A stretch of 64,000 nucleotides of DNA from Zobellella iuensis (GCF_016746085.1 NZ_JAERTZ010000030.1:1-64000), one strand, 5' to 3'. Shown: positions 27,288 through 37,799, counted from the stretch's first letter. Notes: generated from the letters alone by a model not told the origin. A program made the numbers and translations.

Positions 27288-28295
27288 ATGAGACGTGAAT
27301 TGGCCATTGAATTTTCCCGGGTGACCGAAGCGGCCGCCCTGGCGGGCTACAAGTGGTTGGGCCGGGGCGACAAAAACATCGCCGATGCGGCGGCCGTGGC
27401 GGCCATGCGTCATGTGCTGAACGAAATCGAGATCAGCGGCGAGGTGGTGATCGGCGAGGGCGAGATCGACGAGGCGCCCATGCTCTATATCGGTGAGAAG
27501 GTCGGTCTGGGCGGTGACGAGGTGGATATCGCGGTGGATCCCATCGAAGGCACCCGCATGACCGCCATGGGCCAGTCCAACGCCCTGGCGGTGATGGCGG
27601 TGGGTGAGAAGGGCGCCTTCCTGCGTGCCCCCGATATGTACATGGAAAAGCTGATCGTCGGCGCCGGCGCCAAAGGCGCCATCGATCTGACCAAGTCCCT
27701 GGAGCAGAACATCAAGGCGGTGGCCAAGGCACTGAACAAGCCCCTGTCCCGCGTCACCGTGATCACCCTGGCCAAGCCGCGCCACGACAAGGCGATCAAG
27801 ACCATGCAGGCCCTGGGTGTGCGGGTATTCGCCATTCCCGACGGCGACGTGGCCGCATCCATCCTGGCCTGTATCCCGGAAAGTGAAGTGGACATGCTCT
27901 ACGGGGTGGGTGGCGCCCCTGAGGGGGTGATTTCCGCCGCCGTGATACGCTCCCTGGACGGCGACATGCAGGCCCGGCTGGTGCCGCGCTATGAGGTGAA
28001 GGGCCCGGACGAGGAAAACCTGGAACTGGGCCGGCAGGAGATCGAGCGCTGCAAGCAGATGGGCATCGAGGTCGGCAAGATATTGAAGCTGGAAGACATG
28101 GCCCGCACCGACAACGTCATCTTCGCCGCCACCGGCATTACCAAGGGTGATCTGCTGGAAGGCATCAGCAGCGACGGCCACTATGCCCACACCGAAACCC
28201 TGGTGATCCGCGGCAAGTCGCGCACCATCCGCCGCATCCGTTCGACCCATATCCTGTCGCGCAAGGACCGGGCACTGCAGGATATTATCCTGTAA
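27288..28295 (+). CDS. glpX: Class II fructose-1,6-bisphosphatase
   Basis: A 335-residue gluconeogenic phosphatase. Metal and substrate motifs VIGEGEIDEAPML and DPIEGTRMTAMGQSNALAV are intact, as is GGAPEGVISAA. It has an RRELAIEFSRVTEAAAL start and a normal length. It stands apart from glpFK here. A terminator follows at 28313. Confidence 0.96.
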   Translation: MRRELAIEFSRVTEAAALAGYKWLGRGDKNIADAAAVAAMRHVLNEIEISGEVVIGEGEIDEAPMLYIGEKVGLGGDEVDIAVDPIEGTRMTAMGQSNALAVMAVGEKGAFLRAPDMYMEKLIVGAGAKGAIDLTKSLEQNIKAVAKALNKPLSRVTVITLAKPRHDKAIKTMQALGVRVFAIPDGDVAASILACIPESEVDMLYGVGGAPEGVISAAVIRSLDGDMQARLVPRYEVKGPDEENLELGRQEIERCKQMGIEVGKILKLEDMARTDNVIFAATGITKGDLLEGISSDGHYAHTETLVIRGKSRTIRRIRSTHILSRKDRALQDIIL

Positions 28296-28312
28296 CGTCC
28301 GAAAAATCGGCT

Positions 28313-28340
28313 AAAGGGATGCGAATGCATCCCTTTTTTA
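28313..28340 (+). terminator. glpX terminator
   Basis: AAAGGGATGC-GAAT-GCATCCCTTT followed by TTTTATTT. The convergent bcsC stop lies about 30 bases beyond, so it also separates the two units. Confidence 0.92.
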
Positions 28341-28369
28341 TTTGACTCCTTCCCTTGCCGGCGGCAACG

Positions 28370-31300
28370 CTACCGCCAGTCGGCATAGGGCGTGACGGGC
28401 TCTACCGGCAGCGGCAGGCTGCCCTGCCAGGGGGTGAAACTGTAGCGCAGATAGAGGAAGGCCTGGCCCGGCGCGTAGTTGCGGCTGTGCTGCCAGTTGA
28501 TGCCGCCGCCCAGTATCCAGTGATCGCTCAGCCGGCGCTCTGCCCGCCCCTGCAGCCGCATTCCCAGGCCACTGCTGCGGGATGCGCTATTGAACTGATC
28601 CGCCTGCGGATCGGGGCTGGCGCCGGCCTGCAGTATCCGCGCGGCGGTGTCGTCCAGGTAGAGCGCATCCCCACCATCGGACTTGGCGTAAGACCAGCTC
28701 AGGGAGCCTTCCAGCGCCACCGACCAGTCATCGCCACGCCGGGCATAACCGAGCGGCAGGCCGAATGACAGATACTGCTGGGGGCTGTAGTAGCCGCCCT
28801 GCCCCAGGGTGTCTTCGCTCAAGTCCTTGCCATAATGCCAATACATCAGCGAGGCGCCGGCCCTCAGCCGCTCGTCCGCCTTGTCGACCAGGCGGTAATA
28901 ATAGCCGCCCATGGCGCTCAGCCGATAATTGGCGTCCAGGTTCTGACCGCGCAGGCTGTGGGCTCCCAGGCTGGACCAGATGCCGTCGGCCTCGCCCTTA
29001 TCCCGGCTGAGCCCCAGCGTCACGCCGTTGGCGGTCACCCCCCCCCAGGCGGTGCCGGTCACGGGATCCACCGCCCCCGCATAGGAAACGAGCGAATTGC
29101 TCATGGGCCGGCGCGACAGGGTCCAGCGGTATCCCCAGTCGCGCCAGTCGCCCTGGTAATTCACCCCGCCCAGCCCGCTGGCGAGCTCGAAGCCAAAGGG
29201 GGTATGGCCTATGTCCCAGGACCAGCGCTCCCCTTCCCATCCCACCGCCAGACCGGCGCCGGTCGTGTCGAGTCCGTCGAACCGGCAGCCGGCCAGGCTG
29301 TAATTGCAGCTGCCGAACTTATCGCGCGCCTCCGGCCGGCCAGGCTCCAGCTGGACCCGTTCCGCCTGCATCAGCCAGCGGCCCGCGCCCCGGGGAACCT
29401 CGATACGCAACATGCTGGTCTGCAGGCGAAGATCGGACACCCCGGAGGGATTGTTGTCGGTGCGCCAGCCCAGGTTATGCTGCAGCTGGACGGTCGGGGA
29501 CTGCTGCAGGTACAACCGCGCCACGTCCGCCCGCAGGCTGGATTCGAGCCAACCGTCCTGGTCCTGGGGCCGGCTGGCCCGGGTCAAGGCCCGATCGTCA
29601 CGGGAGTTGGCCTGCGCCGGTGCCAGCAGCCCGGCGGCGGCCAGGCCGCGCGCATACATAGCGAGGGCCTGCTGCGGCTCCCGGCTCGCCCGAAAGCGGG
29701 CCGCGTCCCGATACAGCAGGGGATCGTCCGGCTCGGTGGCAAGCAGTTGCGCAAACACCTGCTCCGCCCGCTCCCCCTCCCCGGTCGCCGCCAGCAGGTT
29801 GGCGTGGCGGCGGCGGGCGTTAAGGCCGGCATCGGCCGGCCATTCCAGTCGCGCCAGCAGCGCGCGGGCCGCGTCGCTCTGGCCCTGCGCCAAGTGGGTT
29901 TCGGCCTGCCCCAGGGCCGCCTCCACGCTGCCGGGTGCCAGTTGCTGCGCTTCCCGATAGTGCCACATGGCGTCCGGGTAGCGCCGGTCCTGGTAAGCCC
30001 AGCCGGCCAGCATGAGCCGCGCTTCCGGCCCCGGCTGCGCCAGCAGCAACGCCTCGGCCGCCTCGCCGTCGCCGGCATCGCGCAAGGCCTGGGCCCGGGT
30101 GCGGCGCTGCCGGCCTTCCAGCCGCGCGGCCAGATCCACCATGGCCTGATCCCACTCCGCCCCGGGAATCGCCCGCAGCGTCGCCAGCGCCTCCGGATCC
30201 CGCTCCTGCGCGGAGAGGTAGAGGCCATGCGCATAGCGCACTTCCGGCCCGCCACCCGACCAGGCCAGCAGCCGGACAAACTGGTCGTCGGCGCTGTTCA
30301 GCCGGCCCTGCTCCACCAGCAAATTCGCCAGGCGATAGGTCAGCCAGGGGTCGGACGGCGCCCATGCCACCGCCTGTTGCAGCAAGGCGGTGGCGGCGTT
30401 CCGGTCATCACCGGCCAGCGCGGCCGCTATCTGCCGTTCCAGCCAGTCCAGCTGCACGCGATGGCGCAGCGCGGAAAAATCCAGGCGCCGTGCCGGCGGC
30501 AAGGCATCGAGCACCGCCATCGCCTGCTCGGGCGCCCGCTCCCGGTAAAAATCGACCAGGGCATAGAGCAGCCGGTCATGGTTGGGCCGCTCCCGTTGCG
30601 CCTGCTGCAGCCATCGCTCCGCCGCCCGGTCGTCGCCCTCGGCCAGGGCGAGCTCGGCCAGGCCGAGCAGGCCCTCGACATCCCCGGGCCTGAGCCCACG
30701 GGCCCGCCGGTAGGCCTGCCGGGCCACCTCGTACTGGCCCGCGGCCAGCGCCGCTTCCCCCCGCTGCAGCCAGATCAGGCTGTGGCTGTAGTTGTGCAGC
30801 TCCTGCCATTTGCTGATCAGGTAGCCATTCTGCTCCAGCCGCATTGCCTCGGCCAGGGCGCTGGCGGCGGCCTGATAGTGGCCTTGCTGGATCAGCACCT
30901 GTCCCAGGGCGCCGTGCAGGCCGGCCTCTTCGGGATAACGACGCAGGGCCTGGCGCAACGGCGCCTCGGCCTGGGCATGGCGCCCGGCCTCCACCAGCGA
31001 CCTTCCCCGCTGGCCCGCCTGCCAGGCCGGATCGGCCAGCAGGCGTTGCTGTTGCTGCAGCCGCTCGCTGGCCGAAGACGCCAGGGGAGCATCGGGATAA
31101 CGCCGCAGGAAGCGCTCCCACCCCTGCACGCTCTCCTGGCCGACCGGCAACTCGTGCAGGTAACCGAACTCGGTTTCCGCCGCACTGTCGCGGGCACCCG
31201 GATCCATCGCCAACTTCCCCAACAGGGCCAGGGCCTCATCGGGCCTCGCTTCGGCAAACAGCAGTCTAACCAACAACTTACGCAGCTCTATATTGCCCGG

Positions 31301-31834
31301 ATAACGCCGCTCCAGGGCCTGCAACTCGGCCACGGCAGCGGACCGCTGGCCGGCCACGGCGCTCCATAGCCCCCAATACTCCAGCGCCAGCGCAAAATCG
31401 GGCGGCTCGTCCCCGAACAAGGCCTGATACTGTGCCACGGCCTTGTCCGTCTGGCCGCTCGCCGCCAGCAGGCGCGCCTGCTGCAACTGGAGCCGGCCGT
31501 CCCGGTCGTGCAGCGTCAGGAGCACCTCGCCCCGGCGCAGCAGGCGGTCATCCGCTCCCCGCCGGCGCAGCTCGTGCAGCAGTTGCTCGGCTTCCTGCCG
31601 GTTTCCGGCCTGCAGCAGCATCGACAGCCGGGTCAGCACCACGTCGGGATGGTCGGGGGCAATCAGCTCGAGCCGCCCGAGGGCGTCACGCACTATGTCG
31701 TCCCGGTAGATCGCCTGGCCGGTGCGCAGCCGCTCAAGCAGCCACTCCCGCTGCTGTTCCGGTGAAACGGGCTGCGCCACCGCCAGGGTGTTGAGCAGTA
31801 CCAGACAAGCGGGGAATAGGGCTATTGTTCGCAT
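28370..31834 (-). CDS. bcsC: Cellulose export outer-membrane protein BcsC
   Basis: A 1154-residue protein with a signal peptide (about residues 1-21). A long periplasmic TPR superhelix (to about residue 780) follows, with many repeats of the LG..L...G....A pattern. A C-terminal beta-barrel of about 320 residues begins near VQLQHNLGWRTDNNPSG and forms the outer-membrane exit pore for the glucan. The start at 31834 overlaps the end of bcsZ by 13 bases. An ATG 12 bases earlier is also possible. It is the last gene of the locus. Confidence 0.93.
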   Translation of the reverse strand: MRTIALFPACLVLLNTLAVAQPVSPEQQREWLLERLRTGQAIYRDDIVRDALGRLELIAPDHPDVVLTRLSMLLQAGNRQEAEQLLHELRRRGADDRLLRRGEVLLTLHDRDGRLQLQQARLLAASGQTDKAVAQYQALFGDEPPDFALALEYWGLWSAVAGQRSAAVAELQALERRYPGNIELRKLLVRLLFAEARPDEALALLGKLAMDPGARDSAAETEFGYLHELPVGQESVQGWERFLRRYPDAPLASSASERLQQQQRLLADPAWQAGQRGRSLVEAGRHAQAEAPLRQALRRYPEEAGLHGALGQVLIQQGHYQAAASALAEAMRLEQNGYLISKWQELHNYSHSLIWLQRGEAALAAGQYEVARQAYRRARGLRPGDVEGLLGLAELALAEGDDRAAERWLQQAQRERPNHDRLLYALVDFYRERAPEQAMAVLDALPPARRLDFSALRHRVQLDWLERQIAAALAGDDRNAATALLQQAVAWAPSDPWLTYRLANLLVEQGRLNSADDQFVRLLAWSGGGPEVRYAHGLYLSAQERDPEALATLRAIPGAEWDQAMVDLAARLEGRQRRTRAQALRDAGDGEAAEALLLAQPGPEARLMLAGWAYQDRRYPDAMWHYREAQQLAPGSVEAALGQAETHLAQGQSDAARALLARLEWPADAGLNARRRHANLLAATGEGERAEQVFAQLLATEPDDPLLYRDAARFRASREPQQALAMYARGLAAAGLLAPAQANSRDDRALTRASRPQDQDGWLESSLRADVARLYLQQSPTVQLQHNLGWRTDNNPSGVSDLRLQTSMLRIEVPRGAGRWLMQAERVQLEPGRPEARDKFGSCNYSLAGCRFDGLDTTGAGLAVGWEGERWSWDIGHTPFGFELASGLGGVNYQGDWRDWGYRWTLSRRPMSNSLVSYAGAVDPVTGTAWGGVTANGVTLGLSRDKGEADGIWSSLGAHSLRGQNLDANYRLSAMGGYYYRLVDKADERLRAGASLMYWHYGKDLSEDTLGQGGYYSPQQYLSFGLPLGYARRGDDWSVALEGSLSWSYAKSDGGDALYLDDTAARILQAGASPDPQADQFNSASRSSGLGMRLQGRAERRLSDHWILGGGINWQHSRNYAPGQAFLYLRYSFTPWQGSLPLPVEPVTPYADWR

Positions 31835-32928
31835 AGGCTGTCCCATGCCGGCTGCAGCCGGCCCTCCTGGTCGAAACGGTAACGCCCCTGGTACCAGCCC
31901 AGGCCGAACAGCAGCAACGACTGGTTATAGTAGGCATCGGCTTCCGGTGGCTGGGTGCGCAGCCGCTCGAGTTGGCGCTGCAACACCGCGTCGAAACGCC
32001 GGTCGCGGCTGAGCATCGGCAACAGGGCGGCGGAAAAACCCGCCGGGCCGGTACCGCTGGCGCTGCCGCTCAGCCGGTCCACCCGCTCGGGCGGCCACCC
32101 GTCGGCGGCGGTATGCTCCAGCATGGGCGTGAAATGCGCCAGCAACTCGCTCGCGCCGCGGGTGCGCTCATCCAGCATGCCCAGCCACAGATAAACCCGG
32201 ATGGCATCATAGCTGCCGCCGGCCAGCTCGGCTGCCTCCGCCACTCCTGCTCCGGGCTGCCACCGCAGCCAGTCCGGCGCCAGCCCCCGGGGAGCCCCCT
32301 CCAGCAGCAGCCGGCGGCTGGTCTCTGCCAGCTCCGCCCATATCCGGGACTGGGCGGCGAAGCGTTGCAGCAACTGCGGGGGGAGATAGCTGGGGTTGAG
32401 CCGCCAGCCCTCCGCCGACTCGAAGCCTAGGGTACCGGGCAGCAATGCCAGGCCCAGGCCGGGCAGCATGCGCAGGCTCTGGGCGGCCGAACGCCACAAC
32501 AGCTCGGTGCCCAACCGGCTGTATTCCGGCTCCTGCCAGAGGCGACCGGCTTCCAGCAGGTTGTAGGCAATCCACAGATCGGAGTCGCTGGCATTGTTGT
32601 CATCCAGCACCCGCCACCGCCCCTCTTCGTCGCGTCCCCACAGCCAGGCCGGTAATTGCCGGCTCAAATTGCCGCCGGCCAGGTTATCTATGGTCCAGTC
32701 GAGCAGCCGCCGGAAGCTGTGCCGGTCATCGGCCACCAGGGCGAAGAACATGGCATAGCTCTGCCCTTCGGAGGTGGTGATGGCCCGTGGTGAGGAATGG
32801 TCGATGATGCGGCCGTCTTCGGTCATCATGGCCGCCTTGTACCGCTCCCAGGCCGGCCAGACGCATTGCGGCTCCTGTGCGGAAACCGGCATCGCCAGCA
32901 GCATCAGCAGGAACAGCGCCGCTTTCAT
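31822..32928 (-). CDS. bcsZ: Periplasmic endo-1,4-beta-glucanase BcsZ (GH8)
   Basis: A 368-residue secreted GH8 cellulase. The signal peptide covers residues 1-18 (MPVSAQ). The catalytic glutamate lies in ITTSEGQSYAMFFA and the catalytic aspartate in DDNNASDSDLWIAY. It trims or relaxes nascent cellulose in the periplasm and is needed for normal fibre output. It starts 3 bases after the bcsB stop and overlaps bcsC. Confidence 0.94.
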   Translation of the reverse strand: MKAALFLLMLLAMPVSAQEPQCVWPAWERYKAAMMTEDGRIIDHSSPRAITTSEGQSYAMFFALVADDRHSFRRLLDWTIDNLAGGNLSRQLPAWLWGRDEEGRWRVLDDNNASDSDLWIAYNLLEAGRLWQEPEYSRLGTELLWRSAAQSLRMLPGLGLALLPGTLGFESAEGWRLNPSYLPPQLLQRFAAQSRIWAELAETSRRLLLEGAPRGLAPDWLRWQPGAGVAEAAELAGGSYDAIRVYLWLGMLDERTRGASELLAHFTPMLEHTAADGWPPERVDRLSGSASGTGPAGFSAALLPMLSRDRRFDAVLQRQLERLRTQPPEADAYYNQSLLLFGLGWYQGRYRFDQEGRLQPAWDSLCEQ

Positions 32929-32931
32929 GAC

Positions 32932-35214
32932 TTACGCCTCATGCCGACGGCGGTGCGCCGCCCAGCGCAGGGCTCGCCACAGCAGGAAGGCGGCCAGCAG
33001 GGTGCACAGCACCGTCAAACCGGCCAGCAGCACCGGGTGACTGGACAGCAGGAACCAGATCTTCAGCCACCAGGGCAGATAGCCCACATAGTACTGGCTT
33101 CCCACCAGCTGGCTCTCCACCCCGCTCGCGCGGACCAGCGCCACCGAGCCCGATACCGCCGCCAAGCGGCGGCTGTCGCCCAGGGTGGCGCGCAACAACC
33201 GGAAATCCGCTTCGTCGTTGGCCAGCAGGGCCACTATGCTGCGCTGCGCCGCATAGGGGGATTGCATACCGACGATGGCCGCCAGGGGCCCCCGGGCGCG
33301 GACTTCCACCCTGGCTTCGGGCGGAAACGCCCCCTGCTCCAGGCGTCGCCTCGCCTGGTGCCTTGCCTGCGGGGTCGACACCGCCCCCTGCAACAGCCAG
33401 GCACCGGGCTTTTGCAGCACGTCGGCCAGCTCGACGTCATACCCCTGCGACTCCGGCAGGGTCCCGAATACCAGCAGATCCGCGTCGGCCTCCCGCGCCT
33501 CGTTCCAGTCGTCACTGAGCCTGAGCGCCAGGGCCGGATAGCCGGTTTCGGCGGCGATCCCGGCCAGGGTCTCCAGCAGGGTAGCGAGCCGGGTCGCGGT
33601 CGTTGTTGCCGGTATCAGCACCAGGGTCTCCGACAGATCCGCCATCCGGCTGAACGGAAAGCCGCTGCGGGCAAAGGCCGCCAGATCCGGCATGGCGATA
33701 AAATGATGGTAGCCGGACAGATCGATGGTCGAGCCTTCGTCGATCAGCGCCCGGGTATCGACCGCCAGCACCGTCTGGCAGCGATCCGGCTGGGCGCCGC
33801 CGAAGGTGCTGGCAAAGCTGAAGTCGTAGCGGAGTCGGTTCTTCGCGCCCATGTTCTGCGCCGGCACCAGCAGCTTGTTGCTGGCATTGGCCGTCTCCCG
33901 GGCGGTGACCGCCAGACCCAGTGCCGCCAGCCGGCCGTGGTGGCTGCCCGATAGCGGCAGGCTGGTGATAAATTGCTCATTGAGGCTGATGCTCAGGCGT
34001 GAGTCGTCGTCCACCGAGGGCGGGGTGTAACGATATTGGGTCTCCAGCGGTATCCCCTGGTTGCGCCAGACGAACAGATCCGGCGGCAAGTTGAGCTCCA
34101 GGGTGATCGGCCCCGGCTGCGGGCCATGGACCTGCAACTGCTCTGGATAGGAAATCAGCTCGGCAAAGCTCACCGGCCGATCGGTGGCTATCCAGTTCGG
34201 CGCGTCATAGGGCCGGCGGGGCTGCAACGGCTGGGCCTCGAGCACCCTCACCCGGTCGCCGCGCAGCAGCTTGCCGCCCAGGGCAAGGGCCCTGGCCGCC
34301 ACGGCCAGATCCTCATCGTGGCGGCCCAGTACCAGCATCACCTTGCGGAAGGGATCGGCCGGATGGTCGATCAGTGCCACTTCCGGCGCCGCCACCGGCA
34401 GGAAGCGATCCAGTGCCGTCACCGCGGCGGGTCGCCGGTCGTTGGTCGCGAACACCACCGAGGGGGTCGTCCCGGGCTCAGAGCCGGCGACCGGCAGCTC
34501 ATCGAACCACACCGGAAACTCGGTGCCCCGCCAGCCCGCCAGGCTGCCGAAGTAGGAGGCCAGGATCCCGGCGGCCCGCTGCTCACCCAGGCTGGGATCG
34601 GCGGCAAACACCATGTTGACCCTGGTCTTGTCGCCATCCCACTTGTCGAAGAAGGGCCGCGGGAAGAACGCCAGATCGTTGCTCAGTACCAAGGCCTGCT
34701 CACGCAGGCTGATGCGGCTGTCCTGCGCCAGGTTCAACCACAGGGCACTGTGGCCAGGATCTTCACAGAGGTCCTGATAATGGCCGACAAACTCTATCCG
34801 TACCCGGTTGAAATCACTGATCAGCCGGGGGTCCAGCGTCATCTGGTGACGGTTTCTGGTTCCCAGCTGCTCGCGTTCAATCGCCACCGTGCCCATCAGC
34901 ACCTCGTTCAGGTAAACGCGCAGGTGTGACAGGTTCGGCAACAAGGCGGGCGACGGGGTATAGTCGAGCGTCAGTTCGGCCTCGCTGGCGATGCGATCCC
35001 GGCGCAGGGTGAACTCTATCTGCCGGTTGTTCTGGAGACCGAACAGCAGCTGGTCTTTCTGCTGATCCAGCTGCCCGAAGGTGCGCGATACCGTCCAGCT
35101 GGGTACCGGCTCAGGGGCCGGCGGTGCGGCGCCGGCGGGAGTGTCACTGGCATTCAGGCGGCCCATGGCCAGCAGGCCGAGGAGCAGGATCGAAAAGTGA
35201 CGATATCGGCTCAT
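32932..35214 (-). CDS. bcsB: Cellulose synthase periplasmic subunit BcsB
   Basis: A 760-residue periplasmic protein. It has a signal peptide (about residues 1-22), tandem carbohydrate-binding and flavodoxin-like domains, and one C-terminal membrane anchor (WFLLSSHPVLLAGLTVLCTLLAAFLLW) that contacts BcsA. It guides the emerging glucan across the periplasm. The start at 35214 overlaps the bcsA stop by 4 bases (ATGA); longer frames lack a signal peptide. Confidence 0.94.
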   Translation of the reverse strand: MSRYRHFSILLLGLLAMGRLNASDTPAGAAPPAPEPVPSWTVSRTFGQLDQQKDQLLFGLQNNRQIEFTLRRDRIASEAELTLDYTPSPALLPNLSHLRVYLNEVLMGTVAIEREQLGTRNRHQMTLDPRLISDFNRVRIEFVGHYQDLCEDPGHSALWLNLAQDSRISLREQALVLSNDLAFFPRPFFDKWDGDKTRVNMVFAADPSLGEQRAAGILASYFGSLAGWRGTEFPVWFDELPVAGSEPGTTPSVVFATNDRRPAAVTALDRFLPVAAPEVALIDHPADPFRKVMLVLGRHDEDLAVAARALALGGKLLRGDRVRVLEAQPLQPRRPYDAPNWIATDRPVSFAELISYPEQLQVHGPQPGPITLELNLPPDLFVWRNQGIPLETQYRYTPPSVDDDSRLSISLNEQFITSLPLSGSHHGRLAALGLAVTARETANASNKLLVPAQNMGAKNRLRYDFSFASTFGGAQPDRCQTVLAVDTRALIDEGSTIDLSGYHHFIAMPDLAAFARSGFPFSRMADLSETLVLIPATTTATRLATLLETLAGIAAETGYPALALRLSDDWNEAREADADLLVFGTLPESQGYDVELADVLQKPGAWLLQGAVSTPQARHQARRRLEQGAFPPEARVEVRARGPLAAIVGMQSPYAAQRSIVALLANDEADFRLLRATLGDSRRLAAVSGSVALVRASGVESQLVGSQYYVGYLPWWLKIWFLLSSHPVLLAGLTVLCTLLAAFLLWRALRWAAHRRRHEA

Positions 35215-37799
35215 GAGTGGCTTCCCCTTGATGAAGTGGATGATGACGGCACGGGCCAGCGCGGCAGGTAGCTCCCCAGCCAGGTGCACAGCCGCAGCGG
35301 CGGGCTGAGCAGCAGGTGCAGCCAGGGCGGCATGAACTGGTAGAGACGGCAGTAGCCCTGGCCACCGACCCGGATCATCGCCATAAAGCTCTGCAGCGGG
35401 CGTTCCGGCCCCCTGTCGTCCAGCCAGTTGAGCCAGGCATCGGCCCGGGCGAAGGTACACTGGACGAAATCGATCTTCTGCTGCCGGCTCAGGCTTCCCA
35501 GGCTGATCCCGGCCACCCCTCCCCGCTCCCGGCTCACCACGCCGGGAAACTGGAATTCCTGCTCGCCCCGGTACAGCAGCAGCGACACCGCCGAACCCAC
35601 CGGCAACAGCAGGGAGGGGGGCAGCTCCACGGCCACGCCCCCGTCGGAGTAGTCGAGCAGCACCCCGGGATAAAGGTGGCCACTGGCCAGCTTGATCCCG
35701 GCGGGCAGCCTGATCTGCACCCTGTGGCTTTGCCTCACCTGCTTGACCTCGGCGGCGATGGCCATGGCCGCGCCGATGATCAGCAGGTTATACAGCACCC
35801 AGAGCGAGGCGAGCAGCACCGTTCCCTGTTCGTTCTGGGGCCCGCTATAGAATCGCCAGACGGCGAACCCCAGGCCGAGCAGGTTGAGCGCCGCCAGTAC
35901 CAGGTAAGGCCGGGCAATCATCCAGTCGAACTGGTTGTGTGCCATCAGGCCGCCCTTGGCGGTGACGTTGAACTTGCCTTTCGATGGGTTGAACAGGGCC
36001 ACCGTGGTCGGCCGGGCGATGTACCAGGCCAGCACCGTCTCGTAGACTTCGCCCCAGAAGGTCCGGCGATACTGGCCCTGCATCCGGGCGCTGGTCAGGC
36101 TGGAATGGATCATGTGCGGCAACACGTAGAGCACTATCATCCACGCCGGGGCGTAGATGATGTAGGAATGCAACAGCAGGAACGCCAGGGGGGCGAGCAG
36201 AAACACCAGGCGCGGCAGGCCCGCCAAAAAATGCAACATGGCATTGGCATAACACAGTCGCTGGAACAGGCCCAGGCCCCGCCCCAGCAGCGGGTTGTCG
36301 ATCCGGAAGATCTGGGCCATGCCGCGGGCCCAGCGGATACGCTGACCCACATGGGCAGAGAGGCTCTCGGTCGCCAGACCCGCCGCCTGCGGAATGCGGA
36401 TATAGGCCGAATTCCAGCCCCGGCGATGCATGCGCAGGGCGGTATGGGCATCCTCGGTCACGGTTTCCACCGCCACCCCGCCGACCTCTTCCAGGGCGGT
36501 ACGGCGCAGCACGGCGCAGGAGCCACAGAAAAAGGTGGCGTTCCACATGTCATTGCCGTCCTGTACCAGACCGTAAAACAGCTCCCCCTCGTTGGGCGCC
36601 CGCCGGAACAGCCCCAGGTTGCGCTCGAAGGGGTCCGGCGACAGAAAATGATGGGGCGTCTGCACCAGCGCCAACCGGGGATCACGCAAAAACCAGCCCA
36701 CCGTCAGCTGGAGAAAGGAGCGTACCGGCACGTGATCACAGTCGAATATCGCCACCAGTTCGCCGTCGGTACAACCCAGGGCATGGTTGAGGTTACCCGC
36801 CTTGGCATGGCGGTTGTCGGGCCGGGTGATGTAGCCCACACCGACCTCGGCGGCGAAACGGCGGAATTCCTCGCGCCGGCCGTCATCCAGGATGTGGATG
36901 CGCAGCTTGTCCCCGGGCCAGTCGAGCCCCAGCGCGGCGTATACTGTGGTACGCACCACCGCCAGCGGCTCGTTATAGGTCGGGATCATCACGTCGACCC
37001 TGGGCCAGCGGCGACTATCGCCGGGCAGCGGCGCCGGCTTGCGCCGCAACGGCCAGCAGGTCTGCACATAGCCGAGCACCAGCAGCAGCCAGGAAAAGGT
37101 TTCCGCCGCCAGCAGGATCAGACCCAGCGTCAGATCCAGGGCGCTGTTCCAGTTCAGGGTCGAGCTGTAGCGCCACCACAGGTAACGACAGGAGATCAGC
37201 GTCGACAGCACTATCATCAGCAGGGTCGGAAAACGGCCGGGCAGGTGCCGCACCAGCATGGCCATCCCCCACAGCAGCAACACGAAAAGCAACTGGCCGG
37301 CATAGCTGAACGGCTGGGTCACGCAGAGCCCGGCCAGCAGCACGGCGAGCACACCCATAACGCCGTAAAGCCAGGGCAGCACCCAGGGGGGCAGCCCGTG
37401 CCACCAGTGCCGGCCCCCTCGCCGCAACGGATGGCCGGCGGCTGGCGTGGGGAGAGCGGCCATACGCAGGCGTACGGCCGTTGCCAGGCGTCCGTAGAGC
37501 GCCGTCAGCCGGCGCCAGCCGGTGCGGAACAACCAGTGGCGCCGAGCCGGCCACGGCGCCACCAGCAACAGCCAGGCCCCCTGGATCAGATAGCGCAGGG
37601 GATCGCCCGGCCGGGGCCGCTGCCGGTTCAGGTGAGGAAACCACACCTCCAGTTGCTCCCTCACCAGGCGCCAGCCCGGTTGCTCCAGGCGCAGAAACAG
37701 CCAGGCCAAGGCATGGCAACCGGCCAGCAACAGGGCGGTGGCGGGCGCGGCGCCCCGTTGCCGTCGCAAATCGCCATAAGGGAAATAACGGGCTAGCAT
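35211..37799 (-). CDS. bcsA: Cellulose synthase catalytic subunit BcsA
   Basis: An 862-residue inner-membrane GT2 synthase that polymerises UDP-glucose and extrudes the chain. In order: N-terminal membrane spans, MIPTYNEP, DCDHVPV (the DxD metal site), TEDAHTALRMHRRGW with the catalytic aspartate, QRIRWARG (product-end QxxRW), further spans, and a C-terminal PilZ domain with RQSHRVQ (RxxxR) and DYSDGGVAVEL ([D/N]xSxxG). The PilZ residues for c-di-GMP are intact, so activity should depend on c-di-GMP. The start at 37799 has GGGAGG upstream and overlaps bcsQ by 7 bases. Confidence 0.96.
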   Translation of the reverse strand: MLARYFPYGDLRRQRGAAPATALLLAGCHALAWLFLRLEQPGWRLVREQLEVWFPHLNRQRPRPGDPLRYLIQGAWLLLVAPWPARRHWLFRTGWRRLTALYGRLATAVRLRMAALPTPAAGHPLRRGGRHWWHGLPPWVLPWLYGVMGVLAVLLAGLCVTQPFSYAGQLLFVLLLWGMAMLVRHLPGRFPTLLMIVLSTLISCRYLWWRYSSTLNWNSALDLTLGLILLAAETFSWLLLVLGYVQTCWPLRRKPAPLPGDSRRWPRVDVMIPTYNEPLAVVRTTVYAALGLDWPGDKLRIHILDDGRREEFRRFAAEVGVGYITRPDNRHAKAGNLNHALGCTDGELVAIFDCDHVPVRSFLQLTVGWFLRDPRLALVQTPHHFLSPDPFERNLGLFRRAPNEGELFYGLVQDGNDMWNATFFCGSCAVLRRTALEEVGGVAVETVTEDAHTALRMHRRGWNSAYIRIPQAAGLATESLSAHVGQRIRWARGMAQIFRIDNPLLGRGLGLFQRLCYANAMLHFLAGLPRLVFLLAPLAFLLLHSYIIYAPAWMIVLYVLPHMIHSSLTSARMQGQYRRTFWGEVYETVLAWYIARPTTVALFNPSKGKFNVTAKGGLMAHNQFDWMIARPYLVLAALNLLGLGFAVWRFYSGPQNEQGTVLLASLWVLYNLLIIGAAMAIAAEVKQVRQSHRVQIRLPAGIKLASGHLYPGVLLDYSDGGVAVELPPSLLLPVGSAVSLLLYRGEQEFQFPGVVSRERGGVAGISLGSLSRQQKIDFVQCTFARADAWLNWLDDRGPERPLQSFMAMIRVGGQGYCRLYQFMPPWLHLLLSPPLRLCTWLGSYLPRWPVPSSSTSSRGSHS

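Noticed and set aside
28835-31369. 844-codon plus-strand frame opposite bcsC
   Set aside because: Antisense to the BcsC TPR region; Pro/Arg/Gln-rich translation without domains.
35316-37796. 826-codon plus-strand frame opposite bcsA
   Set aside because: Antisense to an unmistakable BcsA with all GT2 and PilZ motifs; no motif in this frame.
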